From NCBI GenBank assembly GCA_001829315.1, contig MIAY01000025.1, forward strand, positions 124,928 to 188,927: 64,000 nucleotides of DNA, in the 5' to 3' direction. The notes beneath the pieces were generated by a model that saw only the letters and a program-made list of their open reading frames with translations, did no database searches and was not told the DNA's origin. Origin of the DNA: Spirochaetes bacterium GWE1_32_154 (GTDB taxonomy: Bacteria; Spirochaetota; GWE2-31-10). Within the stretch, counting starts at the first letter, position 1. Every line of letters starts with the position of its first letter. Shown here in pieces: positions 1-8,174 of the stretch. Position numbers and translations under genes: made by a program.

Positions 1-161
1 TTATCATCAGTAAAATTTTTATTATGAATTAGAATTTCTTTTTCTTCCGGTTTATATAAACCGTGCACTTTTTTACTCATTTTACCGGTAAAAACAAGAA
101 GGAAGTCAGGTGCTTGCGGGTACAAACTTACGAGTTTTTCTTTAACCTGTTCTATATTCAT
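1..161 (-). CDS. hypothetical protein, N-terminal 53 codons only (gene cut by window edge)
   Basis: The reading frame begins with ATG at 161 on the minus strand and is still open at base 1. A good ribosome binding site (GGAGAT) lies about five bases upstream. The visible peptide begins MNIEQVKEKLVSLYPQ and later contains GLYKPEEKEILIHNKNF. The latter part resembles the entry of a small soluble family in which a metallopeptidase-like HExxH might follow, but that part is outside the window, so no function is assigned. It is divergent from the lipoprotein gene at 277. Confidence 0.6.
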   Translation of the reverse strand, partial: MNIEQVKEKLVSLYPQAPDFLLVFTGKMSKKVHGLYKPEEKEILIHNKNFTDD

Positions 162-198
162 TAGTATCTCCGATATTGAAATTATTTGATATTTAATA

Positions 199-227
199 GT
201 GAAAAAAATTGGAAAGTAATGTATAGT
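199..227 (+). promoter_or_regulatory. putative promoter of the beta-helix lipoprotein gene
   Basis: GTGAAA (199-204) and TATAGT (222-227) are separated by exactly 17 bases and lie about 50 bases before the chosen ATG at 277. The -35 box is weak (4 of 6), so this is a sequence-only guess. Confidence 0.35.
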
Positions 228-276
228 ATTAATAGTGATGATTGTCAATTTTATATATTACACAAGATGGAGCGTT

Positions 277-2832
277 ATGAGAATATCTTTATTTTTTTGT
301 GTATCTTTTATAATTTTTTCGTGTAATTTCAGTAATGAATTAGGTTTTTATTTAAGTAATGAAGCACCGGTAATTTCCGGTTCTATCTATACTAATACAA
401 CAAAACCGCAATGGCAATGGAACGCTCTTCCCGGTGCCGTGAAATACCGGTTTAGAATTGATAAGTCAGAATGGATTGAACAGACTGCATTGTTGTATGT
501 CTCACCAAAAGAATTAAAAGAAGGTACACATACTGTAGAGCTTCAGGCATACAATAAAGGGAAATGGACCAGTCCGTCATTTTATACCACAATAGTCGAT
601 TTAACATATCCAGCAATACATCCCGGCAGTTCTCTCTATACAGGTTTGGATAGTGTTGATTTAAAAGCAAATTCGTATGATGAGTTGTCAGGAGTTGGCA
701 CGATTGCATGGCGTGTTAATCCTGCATCAGCAGTTTTATCAGCCCCCGGTTCGCTTGAAACAACATTGAAACTTTTTGAGTATGGTGAATATACTGTAAC
801 ACTTCGGGTTACCGATAAAGCGGGGAACGGTAGTGAAAGTTCATTAATAATTTCATATTTCCCTCAAAAAACGTTGTATGTCGCAGCTGATTCAACGAGT
901 GTAAATCCTACCGGCGAAATAGCAGAGCCATATAAAACAATTTCCCAGGCATTAGCAGTTATTTCTGATAAGGCCGGGTTGGGGTATTTAATTAAAGTTT
1001 CTCAAGGTGATTATTTTGAAAAAATAACCATTAATGCATCCAATATTACGATTGAAGGCAGCTTTGAAAATGTCACAACGATTACTTCATCTTCAAATTC
1101 TCAGGGAAGCATCGATAATCCAAATGCAACGGTTACAATTCAAAACGTTCATAATGTGTCAGTCAGAGGTTTTACAATAATCGCCCCTGATTCTTCCGGT
1201 TCTATGTATTCGAGTGCTATTTTTGCGTCACAATCTGTAGCAGATATACAAAGATGCAGAATATCAGGTTTCAACGGGCAATTCAGTTCGGCAGTAACAA
1301 TAAGCGGAGAAAGTAAAATATCTATTTTCAATAACCTGATTAATGGCGGTGACGGCGTACGAATATCAAGGGGTATTTTTATAACTCCGAAAACATCCAA
1401 TTCTCAACTCATTGCTAATAATACTATTTGCATCGGTACAGGGAAAATGTCTGCATTCGGTGTTCATAGTATGTCTGATCTGCCGGTTTTTATTTACAAT
1501 ACAATTATTGGTGTCGCAGATGGTTTTGATTATACCCTTGTTCAATCTGTTGCGGTAGAGGGCGCTGCTCTTTCATACTATAATGCTATCGGCATACAAA
1601 ATAAAATGCAATTTGTTCCTTATGTTAATGACACATACAGTATTTACAGTCCGGTTTTTTTGTTGCCTGACGGTCTGCCGGCTGGCGGGGAAATTGAGAG
1701 CATAATTAGAAAATGGGGTGTTGATATAAATGTTGTCTTTAACGGCTTGTTTTCCACTGATTTTTTTGGTAACCCGAGAACTTCTGAAAATGGTTTTGGA
1801 TATAGCGTTGGTGCTGTAGAATATGATACAGCTGACCCGGTTCAATGGGGAAGTTTTTCTGAAATACCAATAGTGTTTACTTCGTTTAATTTTTTTAATT
1901 CTATAAACAATCAAAATTATGGTGCGGGACTGCAAAAAGATGGTCGTTTTGCACTGTATGAAAAAGACACTACCGGCAATCAATTTGTATTGGATTATAT
2001 AAGTAGTGATGTTTCATATTCAAATGGAAATTCCGGTCAATTTGATTTTGAAGTAACTTACAGCGGTATGGGCAGTTATAAAGTTCTTGATGCAAGCAGT
2101 GATACAGCACGTTTGTCTGTTGTATATGAAGATACTATCGGATGGCAAGCGCTATCTTTACCCGATTGTGATATTTCAAAAGAATCGGGACTTGGTTTTA
2201 AAACCGTAGGGGATTATAGAGCCGTATTTATTTATCAAAATAACGATGACAGATTGGTTAGTTTGTTATATAACAACGGAGAACTTGTTTTTCTCGATTT
2301 TCCGTTTAAAGAAAAAGGTACATATACCGATATATCGCTTGTTAAAGATAGTATGGGGAAATTGTTTTTTGGATGTTACCATGCAGAATCGAAACAATTT
2401 ATTTCAGCAGTTTTCAGTGGCTGGAAATGGAGTGTTCTTAATACATCCGGTATCTTACCTTTTTCAAAAAAAGCATCTGATTTGACACTCAGTTTAAAAT
2501 GTGATGGAAAAAATCTTTATTGTATCAATTCATTTGATAATAAAACTAATTTATATCGATACAATTCAAATGAAGACAGATGGGTTACATTATCAACTAT
2601 TGCAGAATATGGCGATGTCAATTTAGATGTATATCGCGGAACACCGGTTTTTTCAATCAATACTAAAACGGCAAAACCAAAAATGTATTATTATAATGGT
2701 TATTTTAGCAGTTATATTACTGATTTATCGGTAATTTGTGTGAAATCGGTTTTGTTTAATGATTCCAACAATATTTTTGTTGGAATTCAGGAAAAAACTG
2801 ATAGCTTTATCAAAATATATAAGATTGAATAA
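277..2832 (+). CDS. surface lipoprotein with Ig-like N-terminus and right-handed beta-helix (DUF1565-like) domain
   Basis: An 851-residue protein of unknown target. I chose ATG 277 rather than the in-frame ATG at 235 because GGAG sits six bases before it and it gives a clean lipoprotein signal: MRISLFFCVSFIIFSC, with the acylated Cys at 16. Residues of about 30-200 read as two Ig-like/Big-type beta domains (PQWQWNALPGAVKYRFRID; later VTDKAGNGS). About residue 205 there is a DUF1565-type start (TLYVAADSTSVNPTGEIAEPYKTI), followed by beta-helix turns rich in N-x-T/S and I-x-N (NNTICIG, IYNTIIG). The C-terminal 300 residues are beta-rich without a recognised motif. The likely role is at the outer surface, in adhesion or carbohydrate binding. 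It is followed at 19 bases by the rRNA methyltransferase, so cotranscription is possible. Confidence 0.7.
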   Translation: MRISLFFCVSFIIFSCNFSNELGFYLSNEAPVISGSIYTNTTKPQWQWNALPGAVKYRFRIDKSEWIEQTALLYVSPKELKEGTHTVELQAYNKGKWTSPSFYTTIVDLTYPAIHPGSSLYTGLDSVDLKANSYDELSGVGTIAWRVNPASAVLSAPGSLETTLKLFEYGEYTVTLRVTDKAGNGSESSLIISYFPQKTLYVAADSTSVNPTGEIAEPYKTISQALAVISDKAGLGYLIKVSQGDYFEKITINASNITIEGSFENVTTITSSSNSQGSIDNPNATVTIQNVHNVSVRGFTIIAPDSSGSMYSSAIFASQSVADIQRCRISGFNGQFSSAVTISGESKISIFNNLINGGDGVRISRGIFITPKTSNSQLIANNTICIGTGKMSAFGVHSMSDLPVFIYNTIIGVADGFDYTLVQSVAVEGAALSYYNAIGIQNKMQFVPYVNDTYSIYSPVFLLPDGLPAGGEIESIIRKWGVDINVVFNGLFSTDFFGNPRTSENGFGYSVGAVEYDTADPVQWGSFSEIPIVFTSFNFFNSINNQNYGAGLQKDGRFALYEKDTTGNQFVLDYISSDVSYSNGNSGQFDFEVTYSGMGSYKVLDASSDTARLSVVYEDTIGWQALSLPDCDISKESGLGFKTVGDYRAVFIYQNNDDRLVSLLYNNGELVFLDFPFKEKGTYTDISLVKDSMGKLFFGCYHAESKQFISAVFSGWKWSVLNTSGILPFSKKASDLTLSLKCDGKNLYCINSFDNKTNLYRYNSNEDRWVTLSTIAEYGDVNLDVYRGTPVFSINTKTAKPKMYYYNGYFSSYITDLSVICVKSVLFNDSNNIFVGIQEKTDSFIKIYKIE

Positions 2833-2850
2833 TATAAACGGGGTTAATGA

Positions 2851-3810
2851 ATGGATAAGGAAAAGATAGATACTCAAATTGAGTATCTGATTAATAGAAT
2901 TAAGAAAAATGAGAAGTTACTCCGTAAATGGCGTGCTAAAGAAAATATAACCTGTTACCGGATATATGATAAAGATATACCGGAAATACCTTTGGTTATT
3001 GATATTTATAATGATTATATTCACGCTGCCGATTACCGGACTTTTAAAGTTGAGAATGAAGATGCCCGTGAAAAATGGTTAAAAAAACTATTAGTTGAAG
3101 CCGGTAAGGTTCTTAATATTCCTGAAAAAAATATATACTTTAAGTTTCGTAAAAGACAGAAAGGTTTATCGCAATATGAAAAATTTGATAAACGCTCAAA
3201 AACAATAACAGTGACAGAATCAGATTTGCAGTTTGAAGTTAATTTGTCCGATTATCTTGATACCGGTTTGTTTTTAGATCATCGAATTACAAGAGGACTT
3301 GTTCGTAACGAATGTAAAGATGCAAGAGTTCTAAACCTTTTTGCGTATACAGGCAGTTTTACAGTGTATAGCGTAGCCGGAGGGGCAGCTAAAACAGTTA
3401 CCATTGATATGTCAAATACATATATTGAGTGGGCAATGCGAAATCTTAAATTAAACGATTTGTATTCTAAAAAACATACATTTATCAGAGAAGATGTAAG
3501 CAAAGCTGTTGATTTTCTAAAAGAGGATAATCAGTTATTTGATATTATTATTTTAGATCCTCCGACTTTTTCAAACAGTAAACGAATGGAAGGTGTTTTT
3601 GATGTTCAACTTGATCACGTAGAGCTAATAAATAAATTATTAAAATTACTGGATGATAACGGGGTGATTTATTTCTCAACAAATTTCACAAAATTTAAAA
3701 TAGAATCAGAGAGTATTAAAGCATTCAAAATTGAAGATATAACAGAAAAAACCATTCCGCCTGATTTTAGAAATAAAAAAATACATAAATGTTATAAAAT
3801 TTTTAAATAA
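2851..3810 (+). CDS. rlmK: standalone RlmK-type 23S rRNA (guanine-N7) methyltransferase
   Basis: A 319-residue S-adenosylmethionine-dependent Rossmann methyltransferase. The SAM-binding motif NLFAYTGSFTVYSVAGGA, the acidic post-motif TIDMSNTYIEWAMRNL and the catalytic-loop DPPTFSNSKRMEGVFDVQ match the C-terminal (RlmK) half of Escherichia coli RlmKL almost word for word. In E. coli that half makes m7G2069 in 23S rRNA. The N-terminal THUMP and RlmL m2G2445 domains of the fused enzyme are absent: this protein has only about 120 residues before the catalytic domain, with a basic helical start (KKNEKLLRKWRAKEN). It is cytoplasmic. It lies between the surface lipoprotein and the purine enzyme with gaps of about 20 bases. 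Substrate position is inferred from family only. RlmI (m5C1962) is the main alternative, but the PPTFSNSKRM signature favours RlmK. Confidence 0.8.
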   Translation: MDKEKIDTQIEYLINRIKKNEKLLRKWRAKENITCYRIYDKDIPEIPLVIDIYNDYIHAADYRTFKVENEDAREKWLKKLLVEAGKVLNIPEKNIYFKFRKRQKGLSQYEKFDKRSKTITVTESDLQFEVNLSDYLDTGLFLDHRITRGLVRNECKDARVLNLFAYTGSFTVYSVAGGAAKTVTIDMSNTYIEWAMRNLKLNDLYSKKHTFIREDVSKAVDFLKEDNQLFDIIILDPPTFSNSKRMEGVFDVQLDHVELINKLLKLLDDNGVIYFSTNFTKFKIESESIKAFKIEDITEKTIPPDFRNKKIHKCYKIFK

Positions 3811-3831
3811 TAAAAAAAGAGGAGTTTCTAA

Positions 3832-4560
3832 ATGGCCGATTTAAAAACCATTGCAAAGTCAAATGTAACAATGTTATCTTCAAATCAATATCCCGGAAGA
3901 GGTATCATTCAAGGGTTAACCCCGGATGGTAAAAACCTTGTACAAGTGTATTTTATTATGGGGCGAAGTGAAAACTCGAGAAATCGTATTTTTATCGAAG
4001 AACAGGGTTTTGTACGGACTCATCCTCATGATGCTGCAAAAATGAAAGATCCTTCATTAATTATTTATTATCCCGTGCGATTTTTCAATAACATTCATGT
4101 CGTTTCAAATGGTGATCAGACAGACACAGTGTATGAAGGCTTAAAAAATGGCACATCATTTGAAAATTCATTGAAAACCAGAGAATTTGAGCCTGATAGT
4201 CCTAATTATACTCCAAGAATTACCGGTTTAATTGATTTAGATGATAAACAATGTGCATATAAATTCTCAGTGATTCGATCATCGTTTAATAACCCTGAAA
4301 TCTGTGAGCGTTTTTCTTTTGTATATGAAAAGCCAATTGCCGGTTTTGGTCATTGTGTTCACACGTATGATGGTGATGGCGATCCGTTACCTTCATTTTC
4401 TAAAATACCGTATATAATTCCTTTGGATAATGATATTTCAGTTACGATGAATACTGTATGGGGTTGTTTGAATAAAGATAATAGAGTTTCTTTGCTTGTG
4501 AAATTTATTGAAACTGCAAGTAAAAAAGTGGATATAAAAATTATTAATGCAAATACATAA
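3832..4560 (+). CDS. purO: PurO-type IMP cyclohydrolase
   Basis: A 242-residue protein of the IMP_cyclohyd family (archaeal PurO fold, distinct from PurH). The family catalyses closure of FAICAR to IMP, the last step of de novo purine synthesis. The N-terminal YPGRGIIQG, the segment QVYFIMGRSENSRNRIF and the C-terminal end are characteristic and the length is full. The start ATG 3832 has a strong GAGGAG site. It is cytoplasmic. No other purine biosynthesis gene is in the window, so it is either a scattered pathway gene or a salvage-linked paralogue. Catalysis has been shown for archaeal PurO; bacterial members are annotated by homology. Confidence 0.82.
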   Translation: MADLKTIAKSNVTMLSSNQYPGRGIIQGLTPDGKNLVQVYFIMGRSENSRNRIFIEEQGFVRTHPHDAAKMKDPSLIIYYPVRFFNNIHVVSNGDQTDTVYEGLKNGTSFENSLKTREFEPDSPNYTPRITGLIDLDDKQCAYKFSVIRSSFNNPEICERFSFVYEKPIAGFGHCVHTYDGDGDPLPSFSKIPYIIPLDNDISVTMNTVWGCLNKDNRVSLLVKFIETASKKVDIKIINANT

Positions 4561-4627
4561 ATGTATGGGCGCCTCTAAAAATCAGGATTTTAGCGGAGCC
4601 CTATGCAATATTAAGAATATTTTTGCA
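4561..4627 (+). other. intergenic segment with two imperfect hairpins
   Basis: Between purO and the diguanylate cyclase there are two potential stem-loops. One is formed by GGGC...TAAAAATC with GATTTTAGCGGAGCCC (about 4567-4602). The other is an AT-rich stem from ATGCAATATT with AATATTTTTGCAT (about 4602-4628). The second may be a degenerate relative of the palindromic repeat family found elsewhere in the window. No T-run follows the first stem, so it is not a classic terminator. Confidence 0.3.
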
Positions 4628-4655
4628 TTGACTGAAAAATTATAAGTGCTATAAT
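4628..4655 (+). promoter_or_regulatory. strong promoter of the diguanylate cyclase gene, probably giving a leaderless mRNA
   Basis: TTGACT (4628-4633), a 16-base spacer, then a perfect TATAAT (4650-4655). The ATG of the next gene begins at 4662, seven bases after the -10 box, where transcription itself would be expected to start. There is no Shine-Dalgarno sequence before that ATG. Confidence 0.6.
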
Positions 4656-4661
4656 CCATGA

Positions 4662-5771
4662 ATGTTAAATAAGTTTAAAAAGATTGTTATTGGTGATAAT
4701 GCTCATAAATTCGAAGAATGTGTTTTTCTCTTTATTTCATTTATGAGTGGTTTAGTTTCACTGATTTTTGTAATTCCATTAAATCTCATCCAGAAATATC
4801 CTTTAATTCATAGTCTTTTTGTTATTGTGTTTATTCTATTCTCTTTTATATTCTGGTCTATTGCGAGATTTAAACGGATTTTCTTTATGTTTTCATTTGT
4901 TTTAACAGTAAATATATCGTTATCTTTCATTTATATATATAATGCAGGAATTAAAGGATCAATTCCATATTTTCTCTGTCAGATATTTTTATTTACTATA
5001 ATACTTTTGAGAGGGAATAAAAGAAGAGTAATGGTCCTTATTCAAATAATTTCTCTTATGATACTTTTTTCAATTGACATTATAAAACCTGAGTGGATTA
5101 TACAATATCCTGATGAAATGCAAAATTATTTTGATCATATTACTTCAATTGGTCTTGTTTTTCTTATATCCGCTATACTTATTTGGCAGTTAGTCGCTAC
5201 TTTTGATATAGAAAGACGAAGTATTAAGGAAGAACTGGCTGTTGAGTCAAAAAAAGCTGTTATAGATTCATTAACGGGCCTATTTAACAGGCGTTATCTC
5301 GATGATTTTATTAAACATCTTAAAAACAGACTTGAGTATAGTTCTTTTAGCTATTCAGTTATTATGGGAGATATTGATTTATTTAAACAAATTAATGATA
5401 CATACGGGCATCAAGCCGGGGATCAGGTATTAACAAAAGTTTCTGAAATTATGCAATTGCAACTGAGAAAAACTGACGTTGTTGGTAGATATGGCGGGGA
5501 GGAATTTCTTTTTATATTACCTGAGACACAAGTCTTAAATGCATTATTACTTGCAGAAAAAATCAGAAAATCTATTATGGAATTTAGATGGGATTTAATA
5601 ATTCCTGATTTACAGGTTACAATGAGCTTCGGTATTGCCGGTTATTCACATATAACCGACGGAATAATAACAAAGAAATTTATGCCCCATGAACTTATCT
5701 GTAAGGCGGATAGTGATTTGTATATTGCAAAAGAAAATGGCAGAAATCAATCTTTTTTATCTGATTCCTGA
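4662..5771 (+). CDS. membrane-bound diguanylate cyclase (GGDEF domain)
   Basis: A 369-residue enzyme predicted to make cyclic di-GMP from two GTP. The N-terminal 190 residues form about six hydrophobic membrane helices without a recognised sensor domain. A linker (IERRSIKEELAVESKKAVI) leads into the GGDEF domain at about 200-365. It has the entry motif DSLTGLFNRRYLD, the substrate motif MGDIDLFKQINDTYGH and the active-site loop GGEEF at 278-282. RKTD just before it (RKTDVVGRYGGEEF) is an intact I-site, so product inhibition is expected. The start is the only sensible Met at the frame entry and is unusual in lacking a ribosome binding site (see promoter entry). The stop codon touches a half-copy of the intergenic repeat. 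Confidence 0.9.
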   Translation: MLNKFKKIVIGDNAHKFEECVFLFISFMSGLVSLIFVIPLNLIQKYPLIHSLFVIVFILFSFIFWSIARFKRIFFMFSFVLTVNISLSFIYIYNAGIKGSIPYFLCQIFLFTIILLRGNKRRVMVLIQIISLMILFSIDIIKPEWIIQYPDEMQNYFDHITSIGLVFLISAILIWQLVATFDIERRSIKEELAVESKKAVIDSLTGLFNRRYLDDFIKHLKNRLEYSSFSYSVIMGDIDLFKQINDTYGHQAGDQVLTKVSEIMQLQLRKTDVVGRYGGEEFLFILPETQVLNALLLAEKIRKSIMEFRWDLIIPDLQVTMSFGIAGYSHITDGIITKKFMPHELICKADSDLYIAKENGRNQSFLSDS

Positions 5772-5788
5772 TTTTTGCAAGAGCCTCA
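5768..5788 (+). repeat. half-copy of the palindromic intergenic repeat (GATTTTTGCAAGAGCCTC type)
   Basis: The sequence CTGATTTTTGCAAGAGCCTC begins inside the stop codon of the diguanylate cyclase gene. It matches the right end of the full elements at 57396-57514 and 20079-20241 (the latter in reverse). It lies 32 bases before the esterase start and could supply part of its promoter, though no good -10 box follows. Confidence 0.55.
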
Positions 5789-5819
5789 CTAAATTAAATA
5801 TAAAAATAAAGATGGTTAT

Positions 5820-6680
5820 ATGAAAATGTATAAAATTGTGTGTATGCTGGTTATCATTATGTTTTACTCATGCTCTACGGGAAGTGAAGACAATAAACAG
5901 GAAGATATTTTCAATCCTTCAACTGTAGAAGGTGTTCTAAGGGAAGTAACCGGTGAGTGGACTGACAGGATTTATGATTATACAATACCCGGTCAATATT
6001 CAGATATACAATCAAGAAGGATTACAGTTGTACTTCCGCCTGATTATAATAAAGCAACTGAATATGATGCTATTTATATGCATGACGGTCAGAATCTTTT
6101 TAATTATGACCAGTATGGTCATGGTGGCTGGCAGGCTGATACTACTATCAACACTCTTGTTAAAGAAACGAGTATTAATCCGCTTCTTCTGGTTTGTATA
6201 CCCAATGCAGGTTCAAAAAGAGAATATGAATATACTGATGAAAAAACCGGAGCGCCTCATTACATGGATTATATTGTAAAAAGAATAATCCCGGTTATAG
6301 AACATAATTTTTCAGTAAAGAAAAACCGTGAGGGCAGAATAATCGGTGGTTCATCATACGGCGGGGTTATTTCATTGTATGCCGGCTGGCAATATAGTTC
6401 TGTATTTTCAAAAGTTATCGCAATGTCACCGAGTTTACACAAGCAATGGATTGTCAATAAAACCCTTACAGAGGTTAAACCGGATATTAAACTGTATATA
6501 GATACAGGTAATTTAGAGGATCCTGACAATTACACCAATAATTTTAATATTGCCTTACAACAAATCGGGTTTATTACAGACACTAACTTAAAATATGTGT
6601 ATGGTAGCGGGCAAGATCATAATGAAAGAGCATGGAGAGCAAGACTCCCTGAAGCTTTGAAGTTTATGGTAGCAAAATGA
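5820..6680 (+). CDS. lipoprotein esterase of the D/alpha-beta hydrolase family
   Basis: A 286-residue secreted hydrolase. The signal MKMYKIVCMLVIIMFYSC gives acylated Cys18. The body is a putative-esterase alpha/beta hydrolase: the oxyanion/early strand AIYMHDGQNLF, the nucleophile elbow GGSSYGG (Ser at about 177) and the late histidine region GQDHNERAWRARLPEAL, where DHNE supplies the probable catalytic His. This family includes feruloyl/acetyl esterases and the siderophore esterase IroE. The substrate here is unknown. It acts at the cell surface or periplasm. The gene ends before a weak hairpin terminator. Confidence 0.8.
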   Translation: MKMYKIVCMLVIIMFYSCSTGSEDNKQEDIFNPSTVEGVLREVTGEWTDRIYDYTIPGQYSDIQSRRITVVLPPDYNKATEYDAIYMHDGQNLFNYDQYGHGGWQADTTINTLVKETSINPLLLVCIPNAGSKREYEYTDEKTGAPHYMDYIVKRIIPVIEHNFSVKKNREGRIIGGSSYGGVISLYAGWQYSSVFSKVIAMSPSLHKQWIVNKTLTEVKPDIKLYIDTGNLEDPDNYTNNFNIALQQIGFITDTNLKYVYGSGQDHNERAWRARLPEALKFMVAK

Positions 6681-6712
6681 TTCAGTTTCATTTCGCGGTT
6701 AATTATTCTTAG

Positions 6713-6738
6713 AAACAGTGTGAAAACTGTTTTTTTTC
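6713..6738 (+). terminator. weak rho-independent terminator after the esterase gene
   Basis: AAACAGT (6713-6719), a six-base loop, ACTGTTT (6726-6732), running into eight T (6730-6737). The stem is AT-rich, so efficiency is uncertain. Confidence 0.5.
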
Positions 6739-6816
6739 CACAAGCTTATTAGTTGATGTTTATGAGTTTATAAATACCGGTCAATAGTTAATTTCCTTGT
6801 AATATAAAAAAATATA

Positions 6817-6845
6817 TTGACACATTGTTGTTTTTTTTCTATTTT
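6817..6845 (+). promoter_or_regulatory. promoter of the small lipoprotein gene
   Basis: A perfect TTGACA (6817-6822), a 17-base spacer consisting mostly of T, and TATTTT (6840-6845). The ATG at 6877 follows a 5' leader of about 25 bases carrying AGGAG. Confidence 0.65.
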
Positions 6846-6876
6846 TAGACAAAATATATTGTTTTAGGAGAAAAGA

Positions 6877-7278
6877 ATGAACAAGATTATTGCTGGTATT
6901 ATGCTTATCGCTACTTTAGCTATTTTCGCAGGATGTGCTGTTAATGAAACTACAGGGTCAATTACTGTTGTAAATTCTTCTGACAAAGATGCATTAAATG
7001 TAAAAGTTGGTGATGTTTTTATTGGAACAGTTTTAAAAGGTCAAATAACTACAGTTTATTTTTATACTGCAAAAGATGCTTCTGCAGTAGCTGCAGACGG
7101 ATTTGAGGTACCAACTGCACTGGTTAAACTTGACGGAACAGTTGATTTAAAACTTAATTTTGGATATCAAATGGGGCTTGCTTTAAATGATGGAAAATAT
7201 CAATTCAGTGTTTATGGTCGAAAAATGGGAACTGATTATAAAGACTTAACAGATAGTGATTACGTTAGTATGAAATAA
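6877..7278 (+). CDS. small lipoprotein of unknown function
   Basis: A 133-residue protein. The signal MNKIIAGIMLIATLAIFAGC gives acylated Cys20. The mature part is short and beta-rich (SITVVNSSDKDALNVKVGD..., VDLKLNFGYQMG), without a family motif I recognise. It has its own promoter with a perfect -35 box, a strong AGGAG site five bases from the ATG, and a terminator directly after. It is therefore a monocistronic unit that is probably well expressed, which is typical of abundant surface lipoproteins. Function is not assigned. Confidence 0.75.
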   Translation: MNKIIAGIMLIATLAIFAGCAVNETTGSITVVNSSDKDALNVKVGDVFIGTVLKGQITTVYFYTAKDASAVAADGFEVPTALVKLDGTVDLKLNFGYQMGLALNDGKYQFSVYGRKMGTDYKDLTDSDYVSMK

Positions 7279-7305
7279 TTGAAAATTAATTCACGTTAGT
7301 ATAGT

Positions 7306-7336
7306 GAGCACCGTTTTTTCGGGGCTCTTTTTTTTA
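7306..7336 (+). terminator. rho-independent terminator of the small lipoprotein gene
   Basis: GAGCACC (7306-7312) and GGGGCTC (7321-7327) form a seven-position stem with one A-G mismatch, followed immediately by eight T. Confidence 0.75.
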
Positions 7337-7367
7337 TCTCGAATTTTTGCAAGAACCTCTATAAAAT
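7336..7367 (+). repeat. half-copy of the palindromic intergenic repeat abutting a -10 box
   Basis: ATCTCGAATTTTTGCAAGAACCTCT matches the right arm of the short (about 50 bp) form of the repeat. TCGAAT (7339-7344) within it is followed after 17 bases by TAAAAT (7362-7367). This is the same geometry as the repeat-borne promoters at 57495 and 30441, although TCGAAT is a poor -35 box. It lies between the previous terminator and plsC. Confidence 0.55.
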
Positions 7368-7438
7368 TCAATTACCTTTTATTGTAAAATGTGTTATTAT
7401 TTTTGTTTTGTGATATTATATGATTGCGGGGTAAGTAG

Positions 7439-8170
7439 TTGGAAAATAAAAAGAAAAAGCTTAATTTCATTTTAATGTTCAGATTGATGATTGTTTTAAC
7501 ATGGATTGTAATATTTTATTTTCCGATGTTATTTGTTCCGTTTAGCTTGCATTTTCCTTTTTTCTATCAGATTGCTATCCGTTTTTTTTTATGGGCAACA
7601 AAAGTAAAGATAACCGATTTAAGTACCTTTGATATTAATGCTAAATGCCCGGCTATTTTTGCATCAAATCATAAATGTTTTGCTGATCCGGTATTTATTG
7701 CACGATTTATAATGAAGAAATTTTCATTTAGCATGTCAAGTCATGTGATGGACATGATTCCGCCGTTTAGATTGATTGCCTGGAAAATGAGATTTATCGG
7801 CATCAATAAAAAGAATTTTAATTCCATTTTACGATCATTTGATCAGATAAAAAAATCGGTTAATACAGGTTCATCGGTTATTTATTTTCCTGAAGGGTAT
7901 TATACAATAGACAAACCGGTTGGAGAAATGCGCGGCGGTATTGCAAAAATTGCAAAACTCACCGGAGTCGGCATTATTCCGATTGCAATTTACGGTATTA
8001 ACCAGGATTTTATATATGAAGAAAAATTAGAGTGGAAACAGGTATATTTAAAAGCCGGAGAGATGATAAAGTTTGAAGAATATCCTGACGAAAGATCGTT
8101 TGTACACGAGTTGACTTTAAGGATAGAAAAACTGTACATGGAAATCGAGTCAACTGTTTCTACCCGGTAA
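7439..8170 (+). CDS. plsC: 1-acyl-sn-glycerol-3-phosphate acyltransferase (PlsC family)
   Basis: A 243-residue membrane-associated acyltransferase that would convert lysophosphatidic acid to phosphatidic acid. It starts with TTG at 7439 after a GGGG site. The basic head MENKKKKLN is followed by one long hydrophobic stretch. The catalytic H(X4)D motif is NHKCFAD (H78, D83) and the substrate motif FPEG is at 150-153 (YFPEGYYT). A later hydrophobic segment GVGIIPIAIYGIN is typical of the family. An extended -10 box (TGATATTAT, 7411-7419) may drive it. The serine hydrolase starts four bases after the stop, so translational coupling is likely. Confidence 0.85.
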   Translation: MENKKKKLNFILMFRLMIVLTWIVIFYFPMLFVPFSLHFPFFYQIAIRFFLWATKVKITDLSTFDINAKCPAIFASNHKCFADPVFIARFIMKKFSFSMSSHVMDMIPPFRLIAWKMRFIGINKKNFNSILRSFDQIKKSVNTGSSVIYFPEGYYTIDKPVGEMRGGIAKIAKLTGVGIIPIAIYGINQDFIYEEKLEWKQVYLKAGEMIKFEEYPDERSFVHELTLRIEKLYMEIESTVSTR

Positions 8171-8174
8171 ATTT

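Noticed and set aside
1573-1983. Minus-strand ORF of 136 codons inside the beta-helix lipoprotein gene (and the similar antisense ORFs inside ftsH, recJ and the chemoreceptors)
   Set aside because: All lie opposite strongly supported genes, lack ribosome binding sites and show no protein-family features.
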